A stretch of DNA of 64,000 nucleotides from Spinacia oleracea (GCF_020520425.1 NC_079489.1:17942001-18006000); one strand, 5' to 3'; positions 46,752-59,430 are shown, counted from the first letter of the stretch. A program made the numbers and translations. The notes: generated from the sequence alone by a model not told the origin.

Positions 46752-49700
46752 TTATGACAATAAGAGCTCAATCATGGCATTACTGGAGGCTTCACTCTCA
46801 TTGTTTACACTAGGTATTATTTTAACTGGAGATATCAGTTTCACAAACTCCCTTAATTCTTCAAAGCTGCAATGCTCACTGTAAGGTACTTCATACCTAC
46901 ATGTTGCAACATAACAAAACAAGTTTACATACTTGTATTAACTATCCATAAAATAGATTTAGGTTAAAAATAAATACCACAAATTTAATGAGGATTTGTT
47001 TTTTCAGATTGTATAGTACGGAGCACAAAACATAGACGTGTTCTCAAATCCACAAACTCCCCTACCCCCCAACCTCCAAATATGGATATAGGTCCCTAAA
47101 TTTTTTTTAAAAAATAAAAAAATCTTCTTTCACTCATAAAGAATTACGAATACTACTCCGTATGTAGGTCACATTTATATTAAGGTCATTCTAAAGAAAT
47201 TTAGCTTAAGACATTGGAAAATATGGTAATATTAATCCAACCTTTGGCCGATTTTCTTTTATTAATCCCACCTACGACATATTTTTTAATAATCACACCT
47301 TTACTACCCAACGACTTTTATTGGGCTTAAGTGACCGATAATCGGTGAAAAAGTTATCGAGATGGTGATGAATTGATGATGATGACAGAATATATCGAGA
47401 GAGAGTATTGCCACGCAGGGCCCAATATGTTGTTGGGTAGTAAAGGTGAGGTTATTAAAAAATATGTAGCAGGTGGGCTTAATAAAAGAAAATCGGCCAA
47501 ATATTGGATTAATATTACCAAATTTTTCTAAGACATTATGACATCCTTCAGATTTCCCTTCATTCTTCTTTGCCGATGATTTGATCATGTCTTTTTTTAG
47601 TAAAAGGTTGCTTGTTTCCACTCATTGAAGATTCTATCTACAAAAGAAGTTCTTACCAAATGGATATCCCAAAAATACAAACGAGCCGAGTCGGTAACGA
47701 GTAGCTCCTCTTTCAAGCACTAGCCCTTCTTTCTAGCCGTTCAAGCCCCTCTAAGCCTAAGTATTCCTCAATGACCGGGGCAAAGCCTAAACCGTTGTAC
47801 TCCTAGTAGTTTGATAGGGTAATACGGAAATGTAATGTCAGAACAACCTAGTGAGAAACGTGGAGTATAAAACAACAGTAAAGACAGTACTGTTAGATAT
47901 AGGTTCACGCGCCACCCAATCTTTAGAACTCCCAAATAAAAGTTGTCAACTACTCCCTCCGTCCCTTAATACTCGCACTGGTTTGACCGATGTGGAGTTT
48001 AAGACACTTGAATTGACTTATTAATTTAATAGGTGGTAGTTGATAGTGGGGTATTTTTTTAATATAGTTAGTGGGAAATATGTAAGGGGTAATGGGGTTG
48101 TGAATTTTTAAATGATTTTGTGTAGAGGAGTTGGTTAGTAGATGAGTGAGAAATAAGATAATATTGGTTAAAAAATGGATAAATTGTATTTTACCACCTA
48201 AAAAAATCGAAAAATTGTTTTTTACCACCCAAAAAACTAAAACATGTATTTTACCACCTTAAAAAAGTTTAAAACTAGTTTTTTACCACCTGAAAAATGG
48301 AAAAATAGATGAAAATGTTATGTGGAGAGCCACAATAATGATAATACTTCTGATATGTTATATTCTTCTACGATTTCATGTACTTAACTCTTTTCCATTC
48401 CCCCGCTTCCTTATCTTCCATGAATTTACATAATTTTCCACCACCATTAATTCACTAAATTGAAAAAATTTAATGGAAGTAAAGAGACAAGGGTGAAAGA
48501 GTTAAAGAAAATCACACAAGGAGTGTAAATAATTGGAGAAAAATTGAATTAGGTAGTCATACATAAAGTTTTCATCTATTTTTTCATTTTCAGGTGGTAA
48601 AAAACAAGTTTTAATATTTTTTTAGGTGGTAAAATACAAAATTTATATTTTTAGGTGGTAAAAAACAATTTTTCGATTTTTATAGGTGGTAAAAAACAAT
48701 TTGTCCTAAAAAAATTCCATTTATAGAAGCGGTGCAAGTATTATGGGACGACCCGAAAAGGAAAGTGGTGCGAGTATTAAGGGACGGAGGGAGTAAGGGG
48801 CTAGAAATTTAGAATACCCAAACAAAGAGTGAATAATTTATAGACTCTCACAGGCTCACAGATCTGAGATCCAAAACTCTAATTGACAAACATGGATACA
48901 GTATATATATTGAAACACATAATCCCTTAAAGACCAAATATCTCATCTTAAAGTCAATTCAGCTTTTTGCTGATTTCTATAACTGGAAGGAATTTGTTTT
49001 ACTGCCCCAAGATTTATCTCCAGTAAGAAGTGCCAGCTTCAGTTTCAAGACCAGAGCCATCTAAATGACAGCTTCTGCAAGTCCTGCCATAAGTCACGGG
49101 ATATGTTCAGAACTACCTATACCAGTGCTACATTGCTACTACTCTCTACCAGCCTCCTAAATTTCAAATTTCAGATTTGTATGGCCTCTGCCGCCTTTGA
49201 TGCATGATTCACTTTAATCAAGAGGACAAGTGTTATGCAGCGAAATATATGGACATAGACCAAAACAAAAATGATCACCTTATAATAGTACCCTGCTGCC
49301 ACCTTCTCCCTGGACGTCCTGCAGTTTTCTTCCCTTTACCAAATGTCCAACCAGTGGGAGAAAAAGCGACAATTAGACTGAACCTTTCCTGAAAAACATA
49401 TGCAGCCAAATAAATCATCCCAAATTGGTGTAAACCTGTAATTTAATTTGTAACAAGTCAAAAAATCTTTCTTAAGACATGCCAAAATGGGAAAAGGTGA
49501 AAATTCTCTGGTAAAATAGGAGCATATAATTTAAAGTGAGCTGGTCTAAGCAAATCACAATATTTGGTCACTTACTGAATATTGACATGACAATTGTTTC
49601 AACCGTTTGAAGCTTGCTATTGTCCACATAGGTACAACATGTATGTTGCTCTCACGATCATTTGACGTAAACCACTGCATATCTTCTGCAGGCAGTTCCA

Positions 49701-52700
49701 AGCACTCCAAGAGACGAAGTTTTGCTGCAGGAACGTAGATCTTCTTACGCAGAACACGAGCTGCTTCTAAGAATATCCTCTCCTTCCCTTTTCATGTAAA
49801 TAAACAGGGATCAGAGTTGAGAGGAAGAGAGGGATAATTAGAGTAGTGTTTACCAAGAAAGATGGCATACCAATCGTATAACTGCCAATCAGAAACAGGG
49901 TTTTGGAGTTGAAAGATTCTGCTTGAATGGCTTCAATGATGAACTGCACAACCACCTCTTGCTTCGGAAAGTTGTACTGCCAGAGAGCCATCAGAACCGT
50001 TGTGTGTTAAAGCTACAAACATTGAGATAATTGGGATTCCTAGAGCTGGGTTCAGTTGGGCAAACACTATTTTTGACACAATTTATTTCTAGTTGAGTGC
50101 TTTGAAAAGAATGAGATGTACCAATGTGATAGAAAGGCTATGCGAGTTTGCCAATTGAAGCAAAAATTTGGTTGGTTTCATGCTTCATAAAAACTAAGCT
50201 TCCAATGTAAACAATTTTCTAAACAGAACCGTACAATATAAAATAAAGCTGTAAAAGTAGAAAAACATCATAATACAGTTCTGTTTACAGAAAAAATAAA
50301 TTCAGTTTCATAAAAATACCTGGTAATTTAGATAGGTATTAGTATTTATTAGTGCATCAAAATTGATTGTGCATTCAGTTAAGTGAGTTAACAGAGTTAT
50401 ACTACTTAATATATTCATGTGGGATCTTGTTTGTTCGTCACATGGTGTAGTTTAACAATATCAAATTTTTATATTTCTTTAACGTACGTATTTGGAGATA
50501 TTTACGTTTAATATTGAGTTGAAACGGGTGAAAAAGTCAAAAGGGGACTAATATTTAAGAACGGAGGGAGTAAGGACAATCAATTTCCAAAATGGCCATA
50601 ATAGAAAGCAAGGTCATAGTCGGGGGCAGAATAGGTTATTTAGCTGGCCCTTCTTTATGGAACTCATTACCAAAAAAGCTTTTTGAGGTTCAAATCAGGA
50701 GTAAAAAGTGAAGTGATTAGAAGTTAGAGTGAGCTTGACCTCTATCTTCCTCTATCCCTTTTTTATTGCCCCATATTCCTTTTTGGGTGTCCCCTTGAGT
50801 TTGCCTCAAACTTTAAATGTAAATCTATGAGAGACCTAAAATGACCATTTAGAATTCTTTTTCCTACTTCTGCTTTTCCTTTCCTGATGTTTGATGTTAT
50901 ACTAAAACGATTTCAAAATTTAACATGCTTACTAACTAGGAAATACCACCTGATGAATAAAAACAAACAAGGATAAGTCATTCCCATATGGGCCATATAT
51001 ATCAACATGATAACACCAGATTCTATTAATTGCATATGGATGCATAAGGAGTGAAGCTTATCCTTGTGAAAAAATGAGCCACCTCATTCTCTATTGTATT
51101 ACTGTATACTTTTAGTTCAGGTGCACCTACATAGAACTAATTTTAGTAATATTGATCATGTATGACAGCCCTTCAACAGTTAAACCAGAGCTTTGTTGTT
51201 GAGTTGTCTGACAATGAGATTGCTTCTTTAGCAACATGTTTTATCTCTGCTCTGGTTATCATACAATAGGATGCTTGTAAGCAGAAAGACAAAAACTGAA
51301 AAAAGGGAAAATGACTAAAATATGCTGAAGAATGAGGATACATGGACTGGAGACGGTTAGAACTATGGAAGCCAAATGCAGACCTGAATAAGGAAGGTAT
51401 TAACCGTCTAACTAAGAGACAACGATGAATTTTTTGTATTTAGACCAAATTGCTCCTAAACAGACACTCTACCTGGGGATCGCAGTACGTTGTATCAAGA
51501 ATGAGGGTGTTAATATGACATCCCAACTGAGTAGCAATCCTTGCCATGTCCTCGTTGAACCGGAAATCCCCCGTGTGCAGAACTGCCTGGACATATAAGA
51601 AACGGATTCTAAATCAACAAACAACAAAGACTCTATTAGGGGGAAAATTTAACTAATGTAGAATCCGCAATTTAGGATTTAATTGGATTGTACCTTACCG
51701 TTAGGAGGCTCAAACAGTATAATTATGGAGCCCGGGCAATGATTTGCATCATAGCAAGTGACATCAATTCCAGCAATACTTATTTTCTGGTTTAGAGGCA
51801 CAACTTGCAACTTGTCCCACGGGATCCCAATCTTTGCATTTACAAGTTTTGCCGTTATCATGGAGCAGTAAACTTTTCCATACGAAAAGGATTTTGTCAG
51901 CCCTTGGTAATCTGCACACCAAAGTATGAATTTTTGAAACACAGGAAATGCATACAAAAAAAAGTTACTTAGTACACTAAGTACTCTATCTATCAATCTG
52001 TCCTAGTGTCCCATATTAATATCCCACTTGACTATTTCAGGCAAATGTAACAAATGTTTGACTATAAGATGATGAAACGCCTACTAAGAATAACATGCTT
52101 GAAATATAACACCATCATTACATAGATTCAACACCAAAAGACCAAATTATTTGACAGAAAACGATATATATGGAAAGGCCCTTTATACTCAGATAGCAGA
52201 TTTTTAATACGAAAGGAAGGAAAAGAATGGCATACTGTGATATGCTCCAAGCATTTGACAAGGACGGAAATGCCAGTTGTACTCAGATATCAGATTTTTT
52301 TTTTATGCGATTGGTGCATGTATATGTAGCATAATCATAAATACGGGACACAAGACCAGACACACAATGGAATAAAGGATCTCTACCATAGTGGAAATGC
52401 TTGGAACCTTAAGTTACCAAAACACAAGCTAGCCACTGGACAAAACCAAGTTTAGTAATGAACAACTAATCTATATGTTAGATTAACCACACACAACGTA
52501 TTATGCTCGAAGAATGCTAACTAGGTAACTTACGGTCCAAGTGAAAATGGGTCAGAAACCAATGTGAACAATCCCTTCGAATGTACCGAAATGCGTCCTG
52601 TCGAAATGCAGAGACTGATTAAGAATACCTGCGGACATTCTGTAAGCAATCTTGAATAATATAATGTTGTGAGAGAAATATTAGAATGATTCTAAATAAA

Positions 52701-55700
52701 ATAAAAAAGGTTCCATTGAAAAAAGTAAATTTTCATTTTACAGAAGAAAACGGTCATAAACCATTGAATACTTGGTAGAGTAAACTAAAGGTAGAAAACT
52801 TTACCACCCGGAATGGTGTTCCTGGAATAGTACACCATGGAGGAACATCCTTGTTTTTAACATTACGGGTACTCTTGGCTGGAATCTGCTTCTGGCGAGG
52901 GACAGATTTAGCTGTTCCTGTCTGCTGTCTTGAACTTGGCAAATTCTTCTTCGCACCAGAGGGGCTTGAAAAATATTCTGTAATCAGCTTGTTCGTAGTG
53001 GGCTTCTTAGTCCCATCTTCTGTATAACCAGAATCACCATTACCCTGGTCTTTCGAAATGTTGTCTTCATTCCTGAGCTGTTTCAGACTCTGCATAATCT
53101 TCTTCCTCGGACCAAGTGCATTAATACCTATAGAGATAAGATCCTGCAATGAAAATCCATTTACTTCGGTAGTTTCAGAATAGGAGTATAAAAGTGATAA
53201 AGATCTAGAAATTTTCCTCTCCAGTCACAGACGGAAGAAGTTCTACTTCCCTGGGTTGCAAAAACAAACAATTTCTAACCTACAGTTACCAGAACAGAGC
53301 TATACTATTGTATTATGTATTATGCTTACAGGATCTAGTCCTTTTTAGAGATGACAGTCAGCTGAACTCTGTACCCTGCTGATTGGTGTCCCAAGCAAAG
53401 CCTCTATATAGTGGTCTTGTGATTGGATAGTTTCCAAAAACAATGCTTGGACTTAGTAGCTTTCACCATGATCAGTGTTACCTAATCCTCCAATCAGCCC
53501 ATGAACCGCGAACCGAAAAAACGAATTATAACATCAAAATGGTATAATTTTGGTCTAATTTAGCAAATTAGGTAGCGAATTGCGAACCCGTACCTAATCT
53601 CATACTAGCGAACCAGGTAACAGTGACCATGATTGATGGTTAAGGTAAGTTCTAAAATGACTATCAGCTAATCTAAGACCACCTATTTTATTAGTGTTTT
53701 ATAATGTATAGGCAATTGCAACAAAACATTGATGTTGTTTTTTAGTTATCTTTGTAATTTCAACTAACTGACTAAGTATCAAGTAAATTTTACAGTACTT
53801 AAAAAAGTAATCCCTCCGTGCCTAAAAGATTGGCCCAAACCACAATTTTCTCTTTATTAAGAAAGAAGGCAAAAGAAAAGCAAGTGGGTTGGTAGTCTTG
53901 TCTTTTTGCTAATTTAAATAATAGAATGTGAGAGGAAACATGTGAGGACCACATACTATAAATGGTATGGGGCAAACTCAAAGAGACGGACCGAAAAAGA
54001 AATTGGGCAATGTTTTAGAGACGGAGGGAGAAGGAAATACTTGTAAAAAAACAATTTACAATAAGAAATTTTCAAAATAACAATTTTAATGAAGGCCCGC
54101 TAGCCACTTTTATACCGCCAACAAAGCCTCGTCTTTTTCCAAGCCATTTCTCCAAAACCTCGACCCTAGCTTGAATTGGGCCTTGCCAGGTGATGCCACC
54201 CTTCATGCTGGCCTGACCTTATTCAATCTCTATCCTTATTATGCAAGAGTTAACAGTACTAGTTAACTATGGATTAGAAGTAGCATTACGAAGCGTACCT
54301 CCTCAGTCAGCCATTGTAGGGATTCCCAGTCAATTTCTTGCTGAATGAAGGCAGCTTTGTATTTGGCAAGATCCAGGCCGTGTAGCCATTCTATGATTGG
54401 GGCCAAAGCAGTGGTTGGTTCAGAAGATTGAACAGAAGCCTTGTCAGAAGATTGTGAAGTTTGTTTCCTTGCACCACCTGGAGAAATTTCCTGCAACAAA
54501 TCTACAATTTGTAAATGATAGTTTGATGATGAATGTTACAGCATTTTTAGAAGAAATATGCTAAGAAAATTTATGCAGGAAGGAGTTAGAGCGTGCAGCA
54601 GTTCAAATTACTATAATAGGCACTAAATGTACACTTTCTCTCACTCCATTTGAACTAAACTAGTGTAGGAAACTAATAAAATACCAAATATGTATACATT
54701 AGACACCAGTGGTATGAAGCTACTACTAATACATTAGACAACATTTGAATTTCTACTACTCCTACTGCTACTATTACTGCTAGTACTACTACCTACTGCT
54801 ACTCCTGCTACTACCACTACTGCTAGTATCAAAGTCAAGTACCTATTTTAATCAACTAAAAGAGTGACCAGTAAATCATCGCCAAAGACCAAGTTTATCA
54901 TCAGAAAAATGTCCAAGCTCGATCAAGGGTTTTGATACACGAGCATAGTGAATTAATGATGGAAACTGGACAGGAAATTCACTTGTTACTCAGCAAGAAA
55001 TTTTTTGTAGCAACAGTTTGTTTGAGCATAGGCAATTACTAATGGTCACAGAGAAGCTTCAACCTAGAAGAGACTGGGAAATAGTTCTAAGTTACAGAAT
55101 CCAAATATTTTTCCCCATGTGTAAGGAGATAAATCTCATCAAGTACAAGGTGGTCAGCAAAGTGCAAAGTATTGCAAACTGAACAAAATTCAGAAAATAG
55201 TTCCTAAACAACAAGAGAATTTTCAAAGGATCATTTTGCAAGAACCACGCCATAGATGAATATACAAATTGAGGCAAAGTTTTAAAAAAATCTCTTGGTG
55301 GAATTATGAAGTAACCTGGAGAACTATACGGCGGAACCATGGAAGTAGTGCCATCATTTCATATCTTGGCATTTCCACTCGTAAGGACACAGATTTCCAT
55401 ATAACTCGTATATCGTTAACGCTTCTCTCAAACTTTTGCCTTTAACTAAGCTAACTGTAAATGGTTCTTATGCACACTCTTAATCGTTGCAAAAAGAAGC
55501 TCCCCAAAAGATAAGGGGCTCTTAAACAACGAATGATGAAATCCTTAGGTTAAGCTTTATACATATATGAACTCAAATTTAATATACATATAATATGTCA
55601 GGCACAAAACTCTTATCAATAAAATCTAAAGAAATGTAAAGGTGGGAAATTACAGACCTCTGGAGTGACAGAGCTGTCAAGACAAGCATTAGCATGACAT

Positions 55701-56805
55701 TGCCTAGATTCTTCATCCCATTGTGAAATGTCAACCCCACACAAGGGACACACCAACAAAGGGCCAGGATCACGAGGGCTAGAATCATCTTCTTCGGAGC
55801 ATAACCTCATTAACACACCAAATTGGGTGTTTGATTCAAAGTCTTTCTCGTCTTCAACATCATTGCCACCAACATCCTGTCCATGTTCATCTCCATTTCT
55901 AAGAGACAATGATGACGTTGGCAACAATCTGGACTCAATAGAATGAGATTCAACAGAAACATTGTCAACAGTGCAAGGATCAGGACTCCTAAGTTGACAA
56001 GGAGAACTGCAGGTGTAAGCAGAGTTATCGAATATCACCGCATCCAACTCATCGAGGCTGGTACTGAAGCATGGATCCACCCAATGACTACTTAAATTAA
56101 TGTCTCCAGATATCAAAATAGGGTCATTCTGAATGTTGGCCGAAGGATGATAGTCATGACACCCATCTTGTGTTTGATGAAATGCCTCACTGGCTTCTTT
56201 TACATCCTTATGTGTTGTTGAGGATGGGTGAACATTCTCCTTTCCCAGAAAAGGAAACACTTTTTGGCTCTTTCCCGTATTTGAAACTGACGACTTCCCC
56301 TTAAAAGAACCAAAAAGCAGCCAATAAACTTCAAATTCAATTGTCAACAAAAAAACCGTTTACAACCACATCCTTTCTTTCTATCTCCTGGCCTCAACTC
56401 AGTTGTATCATAACGAAACCCTAAAAGTAAATAAAATGCCACTGAAATTTTCCAATAAAACGGTATTACGGGCTCAATACAAGTTACACTAGCAGCAAAA
56501 ATGAGGGAAATTGATACAATAATTTGAAAAAATACACTGAATAGTAGCCTCGAATTATAAGAACCCTAACAAAACAAGGGTTTCTAGCTCCAATGGCGTT
56601 GAACCATGCATCAAAATTAAACCTTAATAATTCGAATTCCACTGATTTTTGCAGTAAAGGAAGGCATTTTACACTAAATGCAAGGGGTAATTGAACATTT
56701 ATACAAAGTAAATAAAAAAAAAATTGCGAGATAAATCAGCAGACTCACATAGTTATCGTCGGGGGTAGAACTCAATGAGACAGTACGACGCTTTTTACCA
56801 ATCAT
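46752..56805 (-). CDS. SNM1-like DNA cross-link repair nuclease with SAM domain
   Basis: Eleven exons (56749-56805, 55658-56299, 54299-54490, 52805-53143, 52534-52597, 51694-51911, 51473-51586, 49871-49976, 49576-49787, 49279-49388, 46752-46896) join in frame to 732 residues. A nuclear-looking start (MIGKKRRTVSLSS) is followed by a UBZ-type zinc finger with C203, C206, H221 and C225 (CPLCG...CHANAC), then a SAM domain at about 264-322 (IIEWLHGLDLAKYKAAF...LISIGINALGPRKKIM). The metallo-beta-lactamase/beta-CASP nuclease follows: HFHLDH (427-432), NHCPG (H489), HTGDFRF (D511), LDTTYC (D535) and PYSEHCSFEELREF (H693). All metal ligands are present. The architecture and size match Arabidopsis At2g45700. 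The SNM1/Pso2 family trims 5' ends at interstrand cross-links. The combination with SAM is plant-specific to my knowledge. Introns hold several MITEs. Confidence 0.93.
47216..47528. mobile_element. Foldback MITE with 9-bp target duplication (Mutator-like)
   Basis: The perfect 9-bp duplication TAAGACATT flanks it (47207-47215 and 47529-47537). The arms are inverted over about 95 bp: GGTAATATTAATCC, TTTGGCCGATTTTC and ACCTTTACTACCCAAC recur as complements on the right. Each arm consists of related units (ATTAATCCAACCTTTGG, ATTAATCCCACCTACG, AATAATCACACCTTTAC). Nine-base duplications are typical of Mutator-like elements. It lies in the last intron of the SNM1-like gene. Confidence 0.85.
47953..48793. 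mobile_element. Stowaway MITE (CTCCCTCCGTCCC) carrying a nested foldback element
   Basis: Termini CTCCCTCCGTCCCTTAATAC and GTATTAAGGGACGGAGGGAG are inverted and flanked by TA. Interior segments (GTTTGACCG, TTGAATTGACTTATTAATTT, GGGACGACCCG) are shared with the copies at 58243-58570 and 58650-59430. Removing the insert at 48177-48706 restores the usual size of about 300 bp. Confidence 0.9.
48177..48706. mobile_element. Foldback MITE with ACCACC tandem units, nested in Stowaway
   Basis: Ends GGATAAATTGTATTTTACC and GGTAAAAAACAATTTGTCC are inverted. Flanks TTAAAAAAT and TAAAAAAAT form a 9-bp duplication with one mismatch. The left arm has four TTTTACCACC units about 31 bp apart. The right arm has four GGTGGTAAAA units as their inverse. 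The centre (48320-48560) is unique AT-rich sequence. Mutator-like by duplication length. Confidence 0.85.
50420..50570. mobile_element. Stowaway MITE fragment (right end)
   Basis: Only the right terminus is kept (AAGAACGGAGGGAG, then TA at 50571-50572). The upstream part (GATCTTGTTTGTTCGTC, TTTAACAATATCAAA) looks like the interior of a Stowaway family. It lies in an intron of the SNM1-like gene. Confidence 0.6.
53473..53625. mobile_element. Small hAT-like MITE with perfect 8-bp duplication
   Basis: Ends CAGTGTTACCT and AGGTAACAGTG are inverted with one mismatch and flanked by ACCATGAT on both sides (53465-53472 and 53626-53633). The interior again consists of short words (GCGAACCGAAAAAACGAA, TAGCGAATTGCGAACCCG). 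It lies in an intron of the SNM1-like gene. Confidence 0.88.
53808..54030. mobile_element. Stowaway-like MITE
   Basis: Ends AATCCCTCCGTGCCTAAAAG and TTTTAGAGACGGAGGGAG are roughly inverted, as are TTGGCCCAA and TTGGGCAA just inside. Same intron of the SNM1-like gene as the hAT-like MITE to its left. Confidence 0.7.
54715..54835. repeat. Imperfect (TAC/TGC)n microsatellite
   Basis: Degenerate CTACTACTCCTACTGCTAC units in the second intron of the SNM1-like gene. Confidence 0.75.
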
Positions 56806-57066
56806 CAATTTTGATTTCAAGTTCAAATCAGAGAGATGTGAAGCGACAAGATGGATTGAGGAGAGAGAGATGGATCAAGGTGATAGAAAGGCAAGCAGAA
56901 ATTTTTATATTTTCGGTTCAAAAATATTGGGGTGTTTTTTTGGTGGGAAGCATCAAAAGTTTGATTGATTTTCAAGCGCGGACTACAAATGGAAAGTTAG
57001 CCTTATGGATGACAAGCTGTGTTAGCCTGTTACCGTCCGTTTATTGTCCACGTGTTATACCCTGGT

Positions 57067-57953
57067 TAGAGCTGTCAAAAACTGACCCGACCTGAAAACC
57101 CGATCTGAACCGACCGAACCCGTAACCGATCATGACCCGAAATTACGGTAAAATAGGTAACCCGAAACCCGACCTGTACACGACCCGAAAAAACCGATAA
57201 CCGATTTTAACCCGATTTTGTAACACCCGAACCCGAACCCGACACCCGACCCGAAAATGACCGATAACCGAACTGACCCGACCGAACAATGACCCGAACC
57301 CGATTCGATACCCGACCCGATGTCAACCCAAAACCGATTGTAACTCGATGAAACCTGCTATTGACCCGACTTGTGACAACCCGCTACCCGATTTACCCGA
57401 GTTTTCAATGACACGACCAAATATTAACTACATTGATAAATCTATTTTAATTATTTATTGCTAGATATTGAAAATTTTAACTCTAAAATAAGTTAAACAA
57501 AATTTTTTAGAATATAAAATAATTAAAATGTATAGGTTAATTATCACACCCGAGTTTGACCCGTCCTTGAGAGTGACCCGATCTGAATTCTATTTGATCT
57601 GATTATTATCCGATTCAAACTAAGACACGAACCCGAAAATAACTGTGTTGCAAACCGACTTAAACCCGACTCGATAAGACCCGAACCCGAAATTATCTGC
57701 TACAAACCGACTTAAACAAGACCCGATAAGACCTGAACCCGAAATCAAACCTGACCGAAATGTAACCCGACCCGAACCCGACCTGAACCCGGGATAGGAA
57801 AAAACCAGATATGACCCGACCTGAAATCGACCCGACCGAACCCGAACTCAACCCGAATGAAATATTGACCCGACACGACCCGACCTGATCATGACCCGAG
57901 ACTCGAGATGACCCGACCCAAACCCGACCCGATGACCTATTTTGACAGCTCTA
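57067..57953. mobile_element. GC-rich hAT-like MITE made of GACCCGA/ACCCGAA words
   Basis: Termini TAGAGCTGTCAAAA and TTTTGACAGCTCTA are inverted (one or two mismatches further in) and flanked by the perfect 8-bp duplication ACCCTGGT (57059-57066 and 57954-57961). Almost all the interior outside an AT core (57420-57540) is built from GACCCGA, ACCCGAACC and TAACCCGA words. No coding frame. Eight-base duplication and terminus fit hAT. Confidence 0.9.
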
Positions 57954-57968
57954 ACCCTGGTGTATATG

Positions 57969-58030
57969 TTACTCCCTCCGTCCTTTTATCTTTTACTACG
58001 TCCCTCCGTCTTTTTATCTTTTACTACGGA
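57969..58030. repeat. Stowaway end with internal duplication
   Basis: CTCCCTCCGTCCTTTTATC followed directly by a second TCCCTCCGTCTTTTTATC, then ACGGAGTAG. It looks like two abutting left ends of a Stowaway family. A right end was not located. Confidence 0.5.
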
Positions 58031-58242
58031 GTAGTATTTTATGCACGCGATGTATGCGTGGATTTTAAAATGCATGTAAACCAACATTAATAAATCAATA
58101 TTTATTGTCGTAGAATGATGACGGAACACCTCTTTATTTTTTTCTCCAAACAGTATTTTAACCAATGGTTTATACCTATTGGAAGATTTCATCACAAATG
58201 CATAGTCGAAAAGTTAAGAAATTAATTTGTTAAAAGTAACTA

Positions 58243-58570
58243 CTCCCTCCGTCCCGGAATACTCGACCCGGTTTGACCGGCACAGAGTTTAAGGAACTTG
58301 AATTGACTTATTTAATTTAATAGGTAGTAGTTGATAATGGGGTATTATTTTAATATAGTTAGTGGGAGGTGGGTTAAGAGGTGGGGTTGGGGGAGAGTAG
58401 GGGTTGAATTTTGTATTATTTTTTGTATGGAGTAGGGGGTAGGTGGGTTAACATGGGTGGAGTGAGAAATAATATAATATTGTTAGAATATTTCCATTTT
58501 TAGAAACAGGTCAAGTATTAAGGGACGACCCGATAAGGAAAACAGGTCAAGTATTCCGGGACGGAGGGAG
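58243..58570. mobile_element. Stowaway MITE
   Basis: Termini CTCCCTCCGTCCCGGAATAC and GTATTCCGGGACGGAGGGAG are perfectly inverted and flanked by TA. The interior is shared with the copies at 47953-48793 and 58650-59430. This is the only uninterrupted copy of the three. Confidence 0.92.
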
Positions 58571-58649
58571 TATACAATCTAATTTGTACGTGATTTTTGT
58601 TGTCAAATAAAAGTTATGCATGTTATTCATCACGAATTTGGTTTAAAAA

Positions 58650-59430
58650 ATACTCGCACCGATTTGACCGGTACGGAGTTTACACTTGAATTGACATATT
58701 AATTTAATAGGTGGTAATTGATAGTGGGGTGTTTTTTTAATATAGTTAGTGGAAAATGTGTAAGAGGAACAGTAGCGTATCCAAGATGTTTAGGGTGTTG
58801 GGTCACCATCGTCCACAACACACAATATATATTAAAAAAAAAATATATCGTCCCAAAAATAATAAATATTTATATTACAATCAAATACCTACAAAATTAT
58901 TCAATTATTTTCTACAGCTTTTATGTGAATGTTAGAAATAAATAACTCAATTTAAGAGAACAGGTATTTAAATAACTGTTCTTTAGATTTGAATTGAATA
59001 CAGCAGGCCGTCTGTTACTCGATTTTAAGTGACCTGTTACTTTAAAGAACAAGTCTTATAGATTTATCACAAAATATGGTAGTTATAACCGTTGTCTCAT
59101 GTGCAGGATTAGGTTTTTCTAGTATAATATAAGAGACCGGCTCTATGATATAACATCTTAGATACCTATGGTTTTTTTTCAAAGTTTCGCTGGGTCACGT
59201 CACTCACGTGACCCACCGGGGCACTCTGTAGTTCCGCCACTGAAGGGGTAGTGGGGGGTGTGAATTCTTAAATGATTTTTTTAATAGGGAGTAGGGGTAC
59301 AGGTGGGTTAGTAGGTAAGTTTGAAAAATAATATAATATTGGTAAATAAATTCCATTTATAGAAGCGGTGCGAGTATTAAAGTAAAACCGAAAAGGAAAG
59401 TGGTGTGAGTATTAAGGGACGGAGGGAGTA
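58650..59430. mobile_element. Stowaway MITE interrupted by a hAT-like element
   Basis: The left end begins at TACTCGCACCGATTTGACC and lacks the outermost CTCCCTCCG. The right end is complete (GTATTAAGGGACGGAGGGAG, then TA at 59429-59430). Same family as the copies at 47953 and 58243. Confidence 0.8.
58770..59242. mobile_element. hAT-like non-autonomous element (CAGTGGCGGA type) nested in Stowaway
   Basis: The right end GTTCCGCCACTG is the inverse of the common plant hAT terminus CAGTGGCGGAAC. The left end CAGTAGCGTATCCA is a diverged match. Flanks AAGAGGAA and AAGGGGTA agree at 6 of 8 positions. The subterminal GTTGGGTCACC and GTGACCCACC are inverted too. Confidence 0.75.
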
